From Varanus komodoensis (lineage: Eukaryota > Chordata > Lepidosauria > Squamata > Varanidae): a stretch of 64,000 nucleotides of DNA. Below are positions 49,316 through 61,115 of the stretch, in pieces. The first letter of the stretch is position 1. The number at the start of each line of letters is the position of its first letter. The notes below the pieces were generated by a model. That model had not been told where the DNA came from. It saw only the letters and a program-made list of their open reading frames with translations, and ran no database searches. The stretch lies in contig NW_025335641.1 in assembly GCF_004798865.1 (NCBI RefSeq), positions 5,139,315 through 5,203,314 of the forward strand. The letters run 5' to 3'. A program made the position numbers and the translations under genes.

Positions 49316-49938
49316 TGGGGGGGGGCAAGGAACCCCACAAGTTATTTATTAAAAAACCGTGTATTTATTTTTACATGTTCAGATTTCAGTCACCTTCAAA
49401 GTACTTTCTGTTTGATACAATGAACCTATCAAGATGTTTTCTCCACTGCTTAAAACAAGTTTTGAACTCATTGATTTTAATGTCTTTAGTGCTTCTGCCA
49501 TTTTTGTTTCAGCTCTTCCACATCGGCAAAATGTTTCCCTTTGAGGACTTTTTTCATCCAGGGAAACAAAAAAAAAAAAAAAAAAAAACGTTGCATGGGG
49601 TGAGATCAGGTGAACAGGGAGGGGAGGGCACAAGGGTCATGCCGTTTTTGATCAAAAACTGAACACTCAGGTGAACAAAATTTCACCACTGCATGTTGCG
49701 GATGTAAATCAGCCATCATGAAATAGGTAAATGTGTTGAAAGAGTCTCCCTCCCCCACCAAAAAACACAAAAACCAAAAACTCCACCTCACTGAAGCCAA
49801 GCACAGCCTCTCTCAACAATCCAGCTGGTTACCCTGATGCAGATGGGTTCCTCGAACACTCACCTAGCTGAGGAAGCCTGTACTACAAGGGGCCTGCCCT
49901 CCAGAAGTTAATTGCAGGTGTTTTTGGGTCCCCCCTCA
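49316..49938 (-). mobile_element. mariner-type transposon, internally deleted
   Basis: The ends TGGGGGGGGGCAAGG and (inverted) TGAGGGGGGACCC sit between TA dinucleotides (49314-49315, 49939-49940). The minus strand encodes worn pieces of the transposase C-terminal half: VFDQKRHDPC near 49650 (compare QFLIKNGMTLVP), then after a 20-base A-run LDEKSPQRETFCRCGRAE (compare mariner FPKMKKxLKGxxF), with SPHATFF where SPDLAPCDFF is usual. The first half, with the DNA-binding domain, is missing. The A-run on the plus strand (49568-49588) lies inside the coding region. Confidence 0.8.
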
Positions 49939-50689
49939 TATGCTTATCCAACTTTTTGATTCCAAACTTCACAATAATGAAAATCACTGTTGATTGTTTT
50001 TTATATTACAATTCAACAAAGTCTGTGTAAGCTTGGTATGAACATGCATCCTCCAAAAGGGAAAGGGGAAAGAAAGGCATCCTTCAAACAACACTTGAGA
50101 AGGGGGCATGAAGAATATTACTGCTATTTTAGTCAGGAAGCTGAAACATAGCCCAGGAAAACAAATTAATAAAAAAGCCTTAAGTTCATAGCCACATATT
50201 ATAGGAAGCATCTTAAAATCCTACAACAGAACCTTTTACCAAAAGTTCACTCACATGAACTAGCAAATTGATTCTTCAAAGGATTTTAGAATCCCATACT
50301 GAACAAACAGCTGCTGATCTGCATCATGTTGAAAACGCTTTAGTTGGTGGAATTTGTTACTGAGAGGGAATATTTCCATATCAAATTGAAATCTTGTTTT
50401 CTGTCTGGTATACCATCCTGAAGAAAGTGGATCTGGCCATACTTTCCCTATGCTTTAATCACTCACAGATTGTATTACTCTTGCATGCTGTAGGACTGTC
50501 CTTGAAAAGACTTTGAAAATGCTTTCAGGTCAGCCATTCTAATAAAATTACATTGGTCATGTTTCATTTCATTGCTACTTTGAGGTGCTGCTTTCTACCT
50601 GTAAAACCATAAGTGGTGTAGGGTGAAGATTATCTGAAGGACCTCCTCCTCTCATAAGTGTTTTCCCATCAGAAATAGTCATGATCAAA

Positions 50690-51065
50690 GGCCCTCATCT
50701 GTATTGTAACTGGCAGTAGCCAAAGATAAAGCTTTCTCAGGGATAGGAACTGGGTTATGGAGTGCTCCCCATCTTTTCCAGTGGTTTTATTGACAGGCAC
50801 TCTATAGGCGGTTGCACTGGGTGGAACGGGTTTTACTATTATTTACTACTACTACTATAACAACTACTACTATTACATTTCTATACCACCTGTATAGGTC
50901 TCTAGTGGTTAACAACACATAACTTACCCCTTCAGATTTCAACCAGACCCAACCCTGCTTAGTTTCTAAGATTAGGTAGAATCAGACACTTCAGGCTATA
51001 TTTGTTTTAATTGTAAACCATCTGGAGGTTCAAGAGATGGTATATAGATAATTAGATAAAATCAA
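50690..51065 (+). mobile_element. CR1-like LINE 3' fragment split by a SINE
   Basis: Left part (50690-50835): GATAAAGCTTTCTCAGGGAT, GGGTTATGGAGTGCTCCCC, like the CR1 coding end AFSxxAPxLWNALP. Right part (51003-51065): TTTTAATTGTAAACCATCTG then GATGGTATATAGATAATTAG, a CR1 3' terminus. The 5S-derived SINE at 50835-51003 sits between them. Confidence 0.6.
50835..51003 (-). mobile_element. 5S rRNA-derived SINE fragment
   Basis: The stretch CAACCAGACCCAACCCTGCT then TAGTTTCTAAGATTAGGTAG and CAGACACTTCAGGCTATA (50940-51000) aligns to the reverse complement of 5S rRNA (TAACCAGGCCCGACCCTGCT, TAGCTTCCGAGATCAGACGA, GGGCGCGTTCAGGGTGGTAT), the region with the internal promoter. The left side (50835-50910) carries TACCACCTGTATAGGTCTCT and a TACTAC-rich tail. 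A 5S head joined to a LINE-like tail is the layout of 5S-derived SINEs known in vertebrates. It is on the minus strand and diverged by roughly a quarter by eye. Confidence 0.75.
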
Positions 51066-54000
51066 AGTTATGAACAGCTTGAGAGCTATTGAGAAGTTGG
51101 ATTACTTCCAATCCATAATGTGGTAATGACATCAGCAGCAGGGCAGTACTACATATATGGTTATGTATATAGGCATCAATCATCCTACCTAGATTTGCCA
51201 TGTGATAGATACCACTCTGTTTCATATAATTGCTGTGGACCTCATACGTCTAGAAAACATGCATAGTGTGCATCCAGGTAACTTATCTTCCTACCTTAAA
51301 ATATTCAAGCATTGATGATTAAGGTATGACTGAATATGACCATAAACCCTTGAAAAACCTCAGTTTTTTCATTTTGCTTAGTAATACCTGCAGTCAGCAT
51401 TTTATGTGATATGTGTTGTACTACTTGCAGTGTGCAGTATTGCCTTTGCTTTGTTTGTTTTTTTTTCATGCTGTTTTATCAGTACTGAACGTGTCCATGT
51501 TTTACTTTGGGGAAAAATCAGTTTATTTAATGTAGGAGCAGTAGTTTTAAAGAGCTTTGCCATTGATATGTTGTTTTTTAGCTAATAAATTACATTGCTT
51601 TTGCATTACGACATGAAAGGCATACTGTTTCTTTGTGTATCTCCTTCTAAAGGGAAAGAAAATTAAATGTAAATTATATTACCTGTAGAACATCATTTTA
51701 TATTTACATAAAGTCACATTTACAAAATTACAGCAAGAGGGAAAATGCAACGTAATCATTTCTTAATTTATAATCAATTCACCATGATTATATTTTGTCT
51801 CTTGATGTAATTTACTAAACAGGTTTTGTGTAAATGTGATGTTCCTCACTTAATGTAATTTATGCAATTTTCAGAGATTTTGGAAGAATGGGAATAAAAG
51901 GTCTCTCTCTAACATTTTGGCTTAATGGCTGTTTTGTTGAGAGGAGGTCTCCATTTGTCATTGCTGAAAATTGGGACACCGGGAAATCACTTTGAAACTT
52001 GAAATAATGTAGGATTGATTTCCTTTATATAAAGCATCTCCATTACCTCAATTCCATTATTCAGCATTTATAATGTAAATTTACTGTAATAGTTGGCTTT
52101 GTTGCAGATCTGTTGCGGGAAATACAAAAGCATAGAAAAAATAAGGTTCTTGTGTAACAGTCAATGTATCTGAATGGCTGGAAGGAGATTTAGTGTTTGT
52201 AAGGCTATCAGTGTAAAGCTATTGCATGCTTACACCAGTTTTCCCTTTGTTAATGTAACTCAGGGAAGATGATGAATTCATTTAATGTTGTGGTGGAAAA
52301 GAAGTTATGACACAATGAGATTGTGGTTTTCGTGTGATATCATCCAAGGCTGATGATATGGTTTGTCTTTTTCTTTATTGAGTAACGTTATGGTGGCCTA
52401 TCATAAGGAAGCACACTAGAAAATTTAAGATCTTTAAACGAGTCCTATATACTTTGATTGCAATGCTAAATATATTTCCAGAAATGGTTGCCATCCAAGA
52501 TGAAACCCTTGAAGCACAGTCTTGGCCTTGTGCATAGGTATGCCAAAAGGTAAAGGGCATGACCTGGCTGTTTTTCTCATAGGAGGCAGTCAGCTAAGAA
52601 GAACAGCCAAAGTTTATGGACTCTGAAAATATGCTCAAACTACCCTTCAAGCTTATTGTGCATGATGACCATTGATCACATTTAGCATTGTGTTCAAAGC
52701 ATCCAAATGCAGAGATTTAAGATTTTATTCTTGTGCATTTTCTTATGAAAAGTGGAGGAACATAACTCTCCATCTGAAATCTGGAGAAGAGTGAACGTTT
52801 TTAACATTCCCTTGTGCTTCAGAAGCACTTATATGGACTTCAGAGCTGCATGCGACTGTGGGAAAAATCTTGACCCCCCCCCCCCCCGCTCCAGAGTATG
52901 GAGGAATGTTAGTGATCATCATGAGCAGAGTTGCAGTCCTCTGAGCATCAGGATTTTAAAAAACGATTTCTCTTGTAAGTTTCTACCTACAAGCAAAACT
53001 GAAGCGGTATACTCTTAGGGATTATCACATGAACTCGCATCTTCTTAGTCAGACACTTAACAGTTGTTGACTGGGTGACTATGACCCCTTAATCAGTGAC
53101 TGGTTGAAGTCTCTACTCTGGCTAGATTGCCAGATTACCTTTTGCTTGATCCTTCAAATCTCTTACCTGAGAGGCTTTCCTCAACTCTTAAAAGTCTGCT
53201 GAGCTTATACTGTGCGGGATCTTTTTGTCACTCAAATGACTGTATTCCAGTGTGAGAAAGGACTGAATAGCTGCTGTGAACAGGAGAAAAGGCAAAATGA
53301 GCAAGGCCAAATTATGATTCTTATTTAGTTTACACTTACTTAGAAGCAAGCAGAACTGAAAACCCAGCAGGACTTTTAAATAACATCCAAAATACCAAGC
53401 ATCTAAATGTATACCAAGAATAAGCATGAGCAGCATGACCATTCAGAACTAAGCAGGACAAGCTTCAAATATGAGCAGAACTATGTAGAGATGGGGCTTG
53501 CTTCTCCCAAACACGGAATTTCTAGTTCAAGCTCAGCGTGTGACTAGATGGAGAAGTAAGGGCATTGGGAATGTGGCATAGAAATGATAAGGTTAATCAG
53601 TGACATTTGTTACAAGTTAATGAGAACCAAACCACCATAGGTTTGGGGGAGACACTGTAGAACAGGGGGGATCTGAGAAGGAGGACTGTGAGTTCATTAA
53701 CCCAGTAAGTCAGCATCAAGCCCAGCAAGTGCGCCAATGAAATAATGTTTGGCATTTCTGCCATCTGGCTCACCTCCACCTCCCTGAAGGTGGAGTCATG
53801 CCTTTGGGAGAAGGAGGGAGGAGGGGTTCTTAAGTATGAAATCATCTCTTCACAAGGCAAAAGCTGCTCTCACAAACTTGTGAGAACATGACTTGGTTGA
53901 TGCTGCTTGAGAAGAACCTTCTTATGAAATCTGACTAGCTCAGAAAACTTGTCTATGTTATATAAAGCACTGTACTTTAAAAGCCTTCTGTTTAGATGGG

Positions 54001-54300
54001 CTGGAAAGAGAAAGGGGGAGTTAAATGCTCTGAATCACCAGAAGCACCTCCTCTCCCAGGCAGTGAAAAACTCTTATAGCTGATTGATGAAGATAAGTTC
54101 ACTTTGCTTAGTTCTGAGAAGGGAATTTCTTCAGTGCTTAACACAGAAAAGCTCTTTTTCCCAATCAGCTGTAGTGATTTTCTTTGACAAGAGAGGGGTA
54201 TGACCTGAAGAAAAACTGGTAAGCCATTTTAGGAGCTTCTGCAGTCTTTATGTAGTCCATGTGCTAGAGGTTTCCCATGCCTACCTGGCTTTAGCTTGGA

Positions 54301-54420
54301 CAGGTAAGGCCTCCAGATGTTTTGTGGTTACAACTCTTATCTCTGAATATTGACTCTGTTGGATGGGGTGATGGGAGTTGTAGTCCACCAGTACATGCCA
54401 GGTCATAAGTTTCTCACCTG
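54301..54420. mobile_element. Short hAT-like MITE
   Basis: Runs from CAGGTAAGGCCTCCAGATGT to AAGTTTCTCACCTG. The middle arms GGTTACAACTCTTATCTCTG and GGTGATGGGAGTTGTAGTCC are inverted relatives, the 'ggactacaactcccatc' type of squamate MITE. No clear target duplication remains. Confidence 0.7.
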
Positions 54421-55679
54421 TTAATGAGCTCTGTTTCCTCCTTTCACACATGTAAAGCCAAAGAGCTTTCTTTATTGAGCAAAGCATTTTCCAGAAGCAC
54501 AAACACCCACACTGGGCATACACAGAACTGTTCATTGAACCCAAACTATTATTTACTTCTAGGAACTTTCTCTGTGAGTATGTTTGGATCTTTTGGAAAC
54601 AATTACACCTCTCTCTGAAAGCAGATCCTCTAATTGGGCCACCTAATCTTCTAATTAGGCCACAGGGTTGAGAGCTGTGCTTGCCTTATCTGTCTCTGAG
54701 AGACTCCTCTGTTCAAGCCCCATCATGATAGCTGTACATCTTGGTTATTCTCAGAGGCTGCCTGAGCACCTGGGAATCTGGCCTTGAGATAAGCACTTCC
54801 ACTTCTCTCATCTCAGTGTCTGGAATTGGGTCACATTCTGAGCCCTCTCTCTGCTGCTGATGCTACTGTTACTCCTCTGGCTCTGTTGCTCTGAATCAAG
54901 CATCAAGCAGGTCTTAAGAATCTTTCTCACCCCAAATTCTACCTCAGAGTGCTTATTAACATCATGCAATTCAGTAGTGACCCCCTACATTTTAAGTTAT
55001 AATTAATAGCACTGATGACTTAAAACCTAGAGGAATTTTGCTTTTCATCTCTCTCCCCACTGCTGGCCAATCATCTAAGCAGGATGGTATAATTAGCTCT
55101 GTGCATACTACTCTCCAAAGTAGGAAGAGAAGTGTGGTTGTGGAAATCAGTGGAGCATATCTTTCCAGTTCTGAAACACCTGCACTACTTCCCATCCATT
55201 TCTTAGGAAAATTCAGAATTATGAGCTACTTCAAGGTCCCCTACCTTACACATGAACCTATCTGGGTGTTAAGATCCTCATCAGAGGCTCTTCTGCAGGG
55301 CCCACAGTCATCAGATGAGAGGCTGGTAGTGCCTAGAAATAGTGTATTTGTGTTTTGACCATTTTGAAATGCTTTGATGCCAGCATTGTTAAGTTTTGGT
55401 GCTAGGTGAAGTACATTATATTGACAGGTTTTTTAAAAAGTATGTTTTAGTCTCGATACATGACATGTCTTTGGCTGCTCCTTTTTTAAAAATTTAGTTG
55501 TCCTTTTCTGTTGTGTATTCTTAATAGATGATAATTTTCCCACTATTTTAATTTGCTGTACTTTCAATTCATGTAATCCAAAAGTGTAGCTAATTTCATT
55601 CGTTTGTTTTCCACGCCTACTTAATTTTCTTTAAAATGTTGATATGCTTGCCACTACATTAGATTTACACTGGAGAAAA

Positions 55680-55835
55680 CAATATGCTAGGGAAAGTGAA
55701 AGGCAGACCAAAAATTCAAGAAGCTGCAGCCTTGAATTTACCGGAGCTGAGTAGGACTGTCTTAGAACATTTTGGAGGACTTTCATTCATAGTGTTGCTA
55801 TAAGTTGGAGATGACTTGACAGCACTTAACATTAA
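55680..55835 (+). mobile_element. RTE-clade LINE 3' end
   Basis: ATATGCTAGGGAAAGTGAAA opens the ML/GKV-G region, then GAACATTTTGGAGGACTTTC, ATTCATAGTGTTGCTATAAG, TTGGAGATGACTTGACAGCA and CTTAAC. This is the same tail as 33993 (reversed) and 59355. Confidence 0.82.
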
Positions 55836-55999
55836 AACATTAGATTTTATAGCTAAATAAATAGCCAAAAATAAATAGCCAAAACTATTTAGCCAAAAAT
55901 AGCTAAAAGGTTAAACATTTACTACTAGCACACCAACCAAGTTTTAAATACCTGGTTGAATAGAAATAGGTTTGACTAATTGCCAAAAACAGCAATAAT

Positions 56000-56620
56000 G
56001 TTTGTGCTTGAGTTGGCCTCCTTAGAGGAGTTCCAAGCCTCAGGGTTGTAAGGATGAGTTCCAGTGCCTTGAACTGTGCAAAGCTAACCTTAGCAGCCAG
56101 TAATGCTCCTAAGACTTTTGTGGGTGAAAAGAGCCGTGCAAGTCAATTCTGGCAGTTGTAATCTGTTCTGATTGAAACATGTAGAACATATTGTAGTAAT
56201 CCAAGCTGGGAACTTAACCAGAGCATGGATAACCACGGCCAAACTATTCCTTGTGAGGAATTGCTGCAGCTGTTCCACTAGCTGTAGTTAGTAAAAGGCA
56301 ATCTGGGTGTTTAGCAAAGCTGAGTCCAATATATTCTCTGAGCTGCAAGCCTACTCTTTCAGGAGAACATAACTCCACTCAGAACAGATTGAACACTGCC
56401 TCCTTAAACATAAGAACCGTCTGCCCACAGCACTTCTGTCTTGTCAGGATTCAGCTTATTGGCCTTCATCCAGTCCATTACTGAATCCAGGCACTGATTC
56501 AGCACTTTACTGACTTGGATGACAAGTAGAACTACATCTGAGTGTTATCAGAATACTGATGGTGCTTGTCTCCACATCTCCAGATGACCTCACCCAATAT
56601 GGAAAACCCTGCAGGACAAA
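56000..56620 (-). mobile_element. CR1-like LINE fragment, old
   Basis: Antisense words CTTCTGTCTTGTCAGGATTC, AGCTTATTGGCCTTCATCCA, GTCCATTACTGAATCCAGGC and ACTGATTCAGCACTTTAC match, with decay, the block at 17750-17850 of the CR1 copy there. The upstream (right) part GTTATCAGAATACTGATGGT matches the YADD-region equivalent. There is no open frame. Confidence 0.75.
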
Positions 56621-59354
56621 TGTCAGGGGGTCAGACAGAAGTTTAAATCCAGGTCTTTTGCTTGATTCCAACAGTTCTAGATGATGCATCTTCTCTTATT
56701 TACCAGAATTCTTTGGGTCAAACTATATGGTACTCTTCTTAACCTGGGTGCTGCTGTTATACCCAGACCATTACTACAGTGCAAAACAATAAGATACAGA
56801 TGAACTCGTCGTAGAAATTTCAGTAGAAGCACAAATTCCTAAAGAAGAAAGCTGATACTCAGCTTGAAAATCAGCTTTAGGGCAATACATTCTTTTGTTT
56901 ATTCTAGTGTAGGTATAATCTAGGTATAGACTGTTCAGTCCAAGAGCAGACATTCCCTTAATTGTCTTTTGAAAAATATTGATGGGTTGTGCACAGATAA
57001 AAATCAATTTACGAGTATCCCTGGAGTTGTAAGCAAGAGCTATGGAGGCTATATTGTCTACATATACTTAGAATGCTTGTATTGGAGAGGTGAGGGGTGT
57101 GGTTGTGGGATGGGGGGAAGAAAGGAGAGGAGGTACAATCGTATCTGGGAACCCAGGTCCTCTGTATATCAGGTGCCTTTCTCCTCTCTGGTATGTAAGG
57201 TAATGGGGCAGTCCACTGCTTTGTGAAATCATCTTTCCCTCTCAGATGACTGACTTACATCACAATTGTAAGTTTTTCTACTTGAACATATTTTCCTTAT
57301 GGAAATTTGTGATTTTGTTAGAGTTGAAGTTTTAAGGTCAGTAGTTGCCCTGTTGTATATTGTAAAATTACATGTTTGTGTACATGAAACGTTCTATTTT
57401 GGAGCAGAATGCATTTAGTTTGTGTATTAATCTGAAATCAGAGCACCACAATGAAGTTAATTATCATGTTTTAAACTGTTCTTCAATTTTCAAGTAGCAT
57501 CAGAAGCTCACAAAAGGAACTGAAACTGTGTACAGCACCTGGGAAAATAAATAGCCTTGCCTAAAGGTCTGCTTTATTTTATTGCCTGACAGCATATTTT
57601 TGCAAGAAACATATTGACTCAGACAGGCATACTTGAGAAGGTACTTCAAAGTAGTTCTTAGCAGTCACTCTATACAAAACCCATTGACCTGTAAAAGTGT
57701 GCTGCTGAGTGCTGTATGGTTTTGGATGGCAAATGTATTTGGTCATTCATTAGTAGTAATAGTAATTCTGAAGATGTTCTAATGTGTGCATTGCATTACA
57801 AGAAAATTGGTTTTCTTGAGCACTTAAAATCATTACATTATTTCAAACACAAACAGATTGAATGACTAGTGAACAACTGAGCCTCAAGCTCTTACTTAAA
57901 GGCAACAGAGAATGTTTAAGAAACCGGCTGCAAATAGTACAGGTCCTTGTAGGAAATTTTCTTTTGTCCAGAACATTCTTGTGCTTACTGAATAATTTTG
58001 CCTTGACCTCAGAATACCTTGGTTTTGATGCACAGGCAAAATAAAAGAGACCAAAAGCTGCACTGCTGTAAGTTCTTTAGGTTTCACAACTGTATGAATA
58101 TGGCCAATCTAAATGTTTATGTCTTTGGAATGTCTTAGAACTAAACAAGCCAACATAGAGGCGTATTTGTATTTTAAAATGTTGCTTATACTGTGCTATT
58201 CTAGCATTCTCCCTAATTTGATTAGGGAAGCTCTTATGTAGAGGCACTACTGTAAGATACATAAGTACCAGAGTACCTTGACGTGGATGTAGGCAACAAA
58301 GGCTATATTCTTCAGTTGCTGCAGCTTTGTTTGTTTTATGAAATTTATAGGCATTCAAGTTAATGTCTTCAAGGTGGTTTACTTTTGTAAATTGCAGAAC
58401 GATTATTGATCAAAGCAGGTTAAACTTGGATTTAAGACATAAGGACCAGCAGAAGCTATAGAGTATATTCCAAATGCTTAACTCCTCAAAGGGTGACTGG
58501 AGTGAAATTTTACCTGCTTCCTAAAGGATTTCAAGCAAGATAACAAGCAGACCTCCTAGAGGTGAGGATTGTTCTTGAATTATGGACTAGCACAGAAGCC
58601 AGGGACTGTTTCTGTAATATTTTCTGTAGAAGGTTGGAACAACCTGCCTGTGCATTTCTTTTGCCTGATTCGGTCATAATACTAATATATGGTTTATTTA
58701 ATACATGGGATGTTAAATTCTGGGTTGCAAACCCAGTTGTACTAACAAAACATGGCTTGTTAAAAGTGAACAACCAGGGAGGGAATTCATTGTTATGGAC
58801 TGTAAGCTCTGGCTTATGTAAGCTCTGACTTGTTTGAGGTTGTAGGCTATAGATGTGGTAAGAAAGAGTGTGGTAAAAACCCAGCCATTCTATATGCAAC
58901 TAATATAGTATCACAAAAGCTTTTGGGATACACATGTGGCTATTTGTATGTTAAAATCTATTGGTTTAAAAAACAATAGATTGTTAGGGAAAATACAGAG
59001 AGAGCATAGGTACCTCATCAACTTTTTACTCAGCAAACCATGATTGGTTCCTGCTGACCAAGATGTCCAAACTTAGCAGTTTGGGCCCAGATGATATGCA
59101 AGCAGGAAGCATCCATGTGTTATAGAACTGATTGTGGGTTTTTGAGTAAAAATGGGAGAGTCAGGTGCTCTGCAGACAGTACATCTGCTCTCTTCCACTT
59201 GTGCATGACAGTGCGTCAGGTCAGGGTGAAGAAGGAAGGAAATGAGCAATACTGGGAATAAGAAAATGAGGCATGCTTTATTGAATTGTCTGCTAGACAA
59301 ACTCAGGGTGGGGCAACAGACATAGACTAACCATGGGTAAAATAAACCATGAGT

Positions 59355-59500
59355 TTGTATTATATGTGAGCTAATCAAGTGTGACTGCTTTGAATTTACA
59401 AAAGCTGAGCACGACTGATGAGCAGGGCATCCTGGAGGGAACTCTTTTATAAGGTCGCCATAAATTGGAGACAAATTTGACAGCATATAACAACAAATAA
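59355..59500 (+). mobile_element. RTE-clade LINE 3' end
   Basis: GCAGGGCATCCTGGAGGGAA, CTCTTTTATAAGGTCGCCAT, AAATTGGAGACAAATTTGAC and AGCATATAACAACAA. The third copy in the window of this 3' end, with the (AACAAC) tail kept. Confidence 0.82.
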
Positions 59501-59937
59501 ATGAGAGGCATGTCTTTGCCCATGCTGAGTCTTCAGTTCCTTGAGTCTTTGGGGTGTTGTTGAGAATGGAGCCATGTAAAGAAGGCTGAAGAAGTTGGGG
59601 ATGCTGCTGTTCTTGGTGGGCTTCTGCCGCCATTGGAAAAAGGGGTATCCCTTTTGTGTGTGTTGCATTAATAAATCTGCATGTTTAGACAACTTGAGGC
59701 ATTGCACAATAATATGGTTGTCAAAATCCTGGTGTGATCAATTTAAACATTTGGATTGCCTGGAACCTCACTCTTGAAAGTAGGTAAGTCCTCTTTCACT
59801 TGTCATGAGACTTCCTTTTCCCTCCAAGAAAAGTCAGTCTCACCAGCATTTCTTTAGTAAAAGCCTTAGTTATATTCAATCTCTGAACATATGCAGAGGA
59901 AAATGTTGAACACTCTCTGACATCCTTTACCCCAAAC

Positions 59938-60010
59938 TTTATTTATTTAAAACTTTTCTGTGCCATCCCGTACTTAGACGTCTTGGGATGGTTTACAACA
60001 AAACAAAACA
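59938..60010 (-). mobile_element. CR1/L3-like LINE 3' end
   Basis: Antisense: TTTATTTATTTAAAACTTTT, CTGTGCCATCCCGTACTTAG, CTTGGGATGGTTTACAACAA. This is the 3' terminus only, followed on the right by unrelated sequence. Confidence 0.7.
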
Positions 60011-60409
60011 GAATTCTTTTGTGTTGGTCCCTGTGGAGGGAGCGCAGTGGAATTGGGTACACTTATGTTCCTCCTGCTGAGATTCCAGTTGAACCATCCT
60101 ATGATTGCAATGATGGACTATCAGGTCCACCTCAGGGATCTGAGGTTCCCCACCTGATAGGGTCCCCACCTCCAAATCTCCTCCCTCAAAGTTTTGTTTC
60201 TCTTCTCTGTTCCCATGGGCAGGTTGACTGTTTCTGTCAATTGTCCTTGAACTAATCTTCCCTGGTGGGGTCCCTGGACCTTGGGCTGCAGCCAGGACTG
60301 GGACCATTTCAACAACCATCTCATTATCAGAGTCTGAACTCTCAGTGCTGCCAGGATAGACAGCCTGCCATGCACACCTCCCATCACTGGAATCTGTCAG
60401 TCCTGCCAA
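59993..60409 (-). other. Unrecognised open frame of 138 codons
   Basis: A minus-strand frame with no ATG at its upstream limit. It contains LTDSSDGRCAWQAVYPGSTE, SSDSDNEMVVEMVPVLAAA and EEKQNFEGGDLEVGTLSGGE. It is acidic and Ser/Gly/Pro-rich, and no domain is recognised. It runs into the CR1 3' end on its left side. It is most likely part of an unidentified interspersed repeat. The length is notable in such a stop-rich intron, but the region is also GC-richer than its surroundings, which lengthens chance frames. Confidence 0.25.
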
Positions 60410-60859
60410 AGTAGGTAGCCTCCCATGTGTGTATCTGAGCCCTCACATGATGCATGCACATGCCACTTGCGTCCTCACATTTTAGTTGTTTAGCTGACTT
60501 TCTGAGAGTGCTCTTTTTCAAGGAATATAGGACATTTTAAAACATTTCTGAAATGGGTAGAATGTTTGATTGACTTGGTCTGTGCTTGGGCCACAGTAAA
60601 GTGCTCTGTATATCATTTCTTCAAGTAATTGTATTTTAATGCTTTTAATATGCAGGTTTTTGAAATATTATATAATATCTATTATTCTGGTGTATTATAT
60701 GTGCTAAAATTATAGTATTTTATGTTTTTAGGGTGCAGTCCTATGCATGTTTAGATAGAAAAAACTCTACAACTTCCATCATGCATGAAAAAGCCATCAT
60801 GCATTACTTATATTTCACTTTTGCTCTAAACTTCTATTTATTTCTGAAAATACTTTAGA

Positions 60860-61115
60860 TATTAGATTAATATCCCACCTTTTTCTTTTCTAAAGAAGTC
60901 AAAGCAGCTTACATTATTCTCTCCCTCCTGCTCTCATTCTTATCCCCACAACAACAACCCTGTGATGTAGGTTGGGCTGAAATTTTCGGACTGGCCCAAA
61001 GTCACCCAGTTGGATCCATGGCTGGGGGGTGGGGGGGACTACAATCCAGATCCCAGTCCCACACTCTTAACCATGCATCTCACTGACTCTTAACCACTAC
61101 ACTAACCACTCTACT
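60860..61115 (-). mobile_element. tRNA-derived SINE (squamate type), antisense
   Basis: In reverse complement it begins AGAGTGGTTAGTGTAGTGGT then TAAGAG (tRNA head with A box), GGGACTGGGATCTGGATTGT (B-box region), GTGACTTTGGGCCAGTCC, ACATCACAGGGTTGTTGTTG and a tail with AAAAAGGTGGGATATTAATC. It belongs with 29931-30100. A duplicated ACTCTTAACCA motif near 61065-61100 sits in the head. Confidence 0.85.

Noticed and set aside
59073-59633. Minus-strand frame of 186 codons
   Set aside because: It overlaps the RTE 3' end on the opposite strand, and the translation has no domain. Judged chance with repeat contribution.
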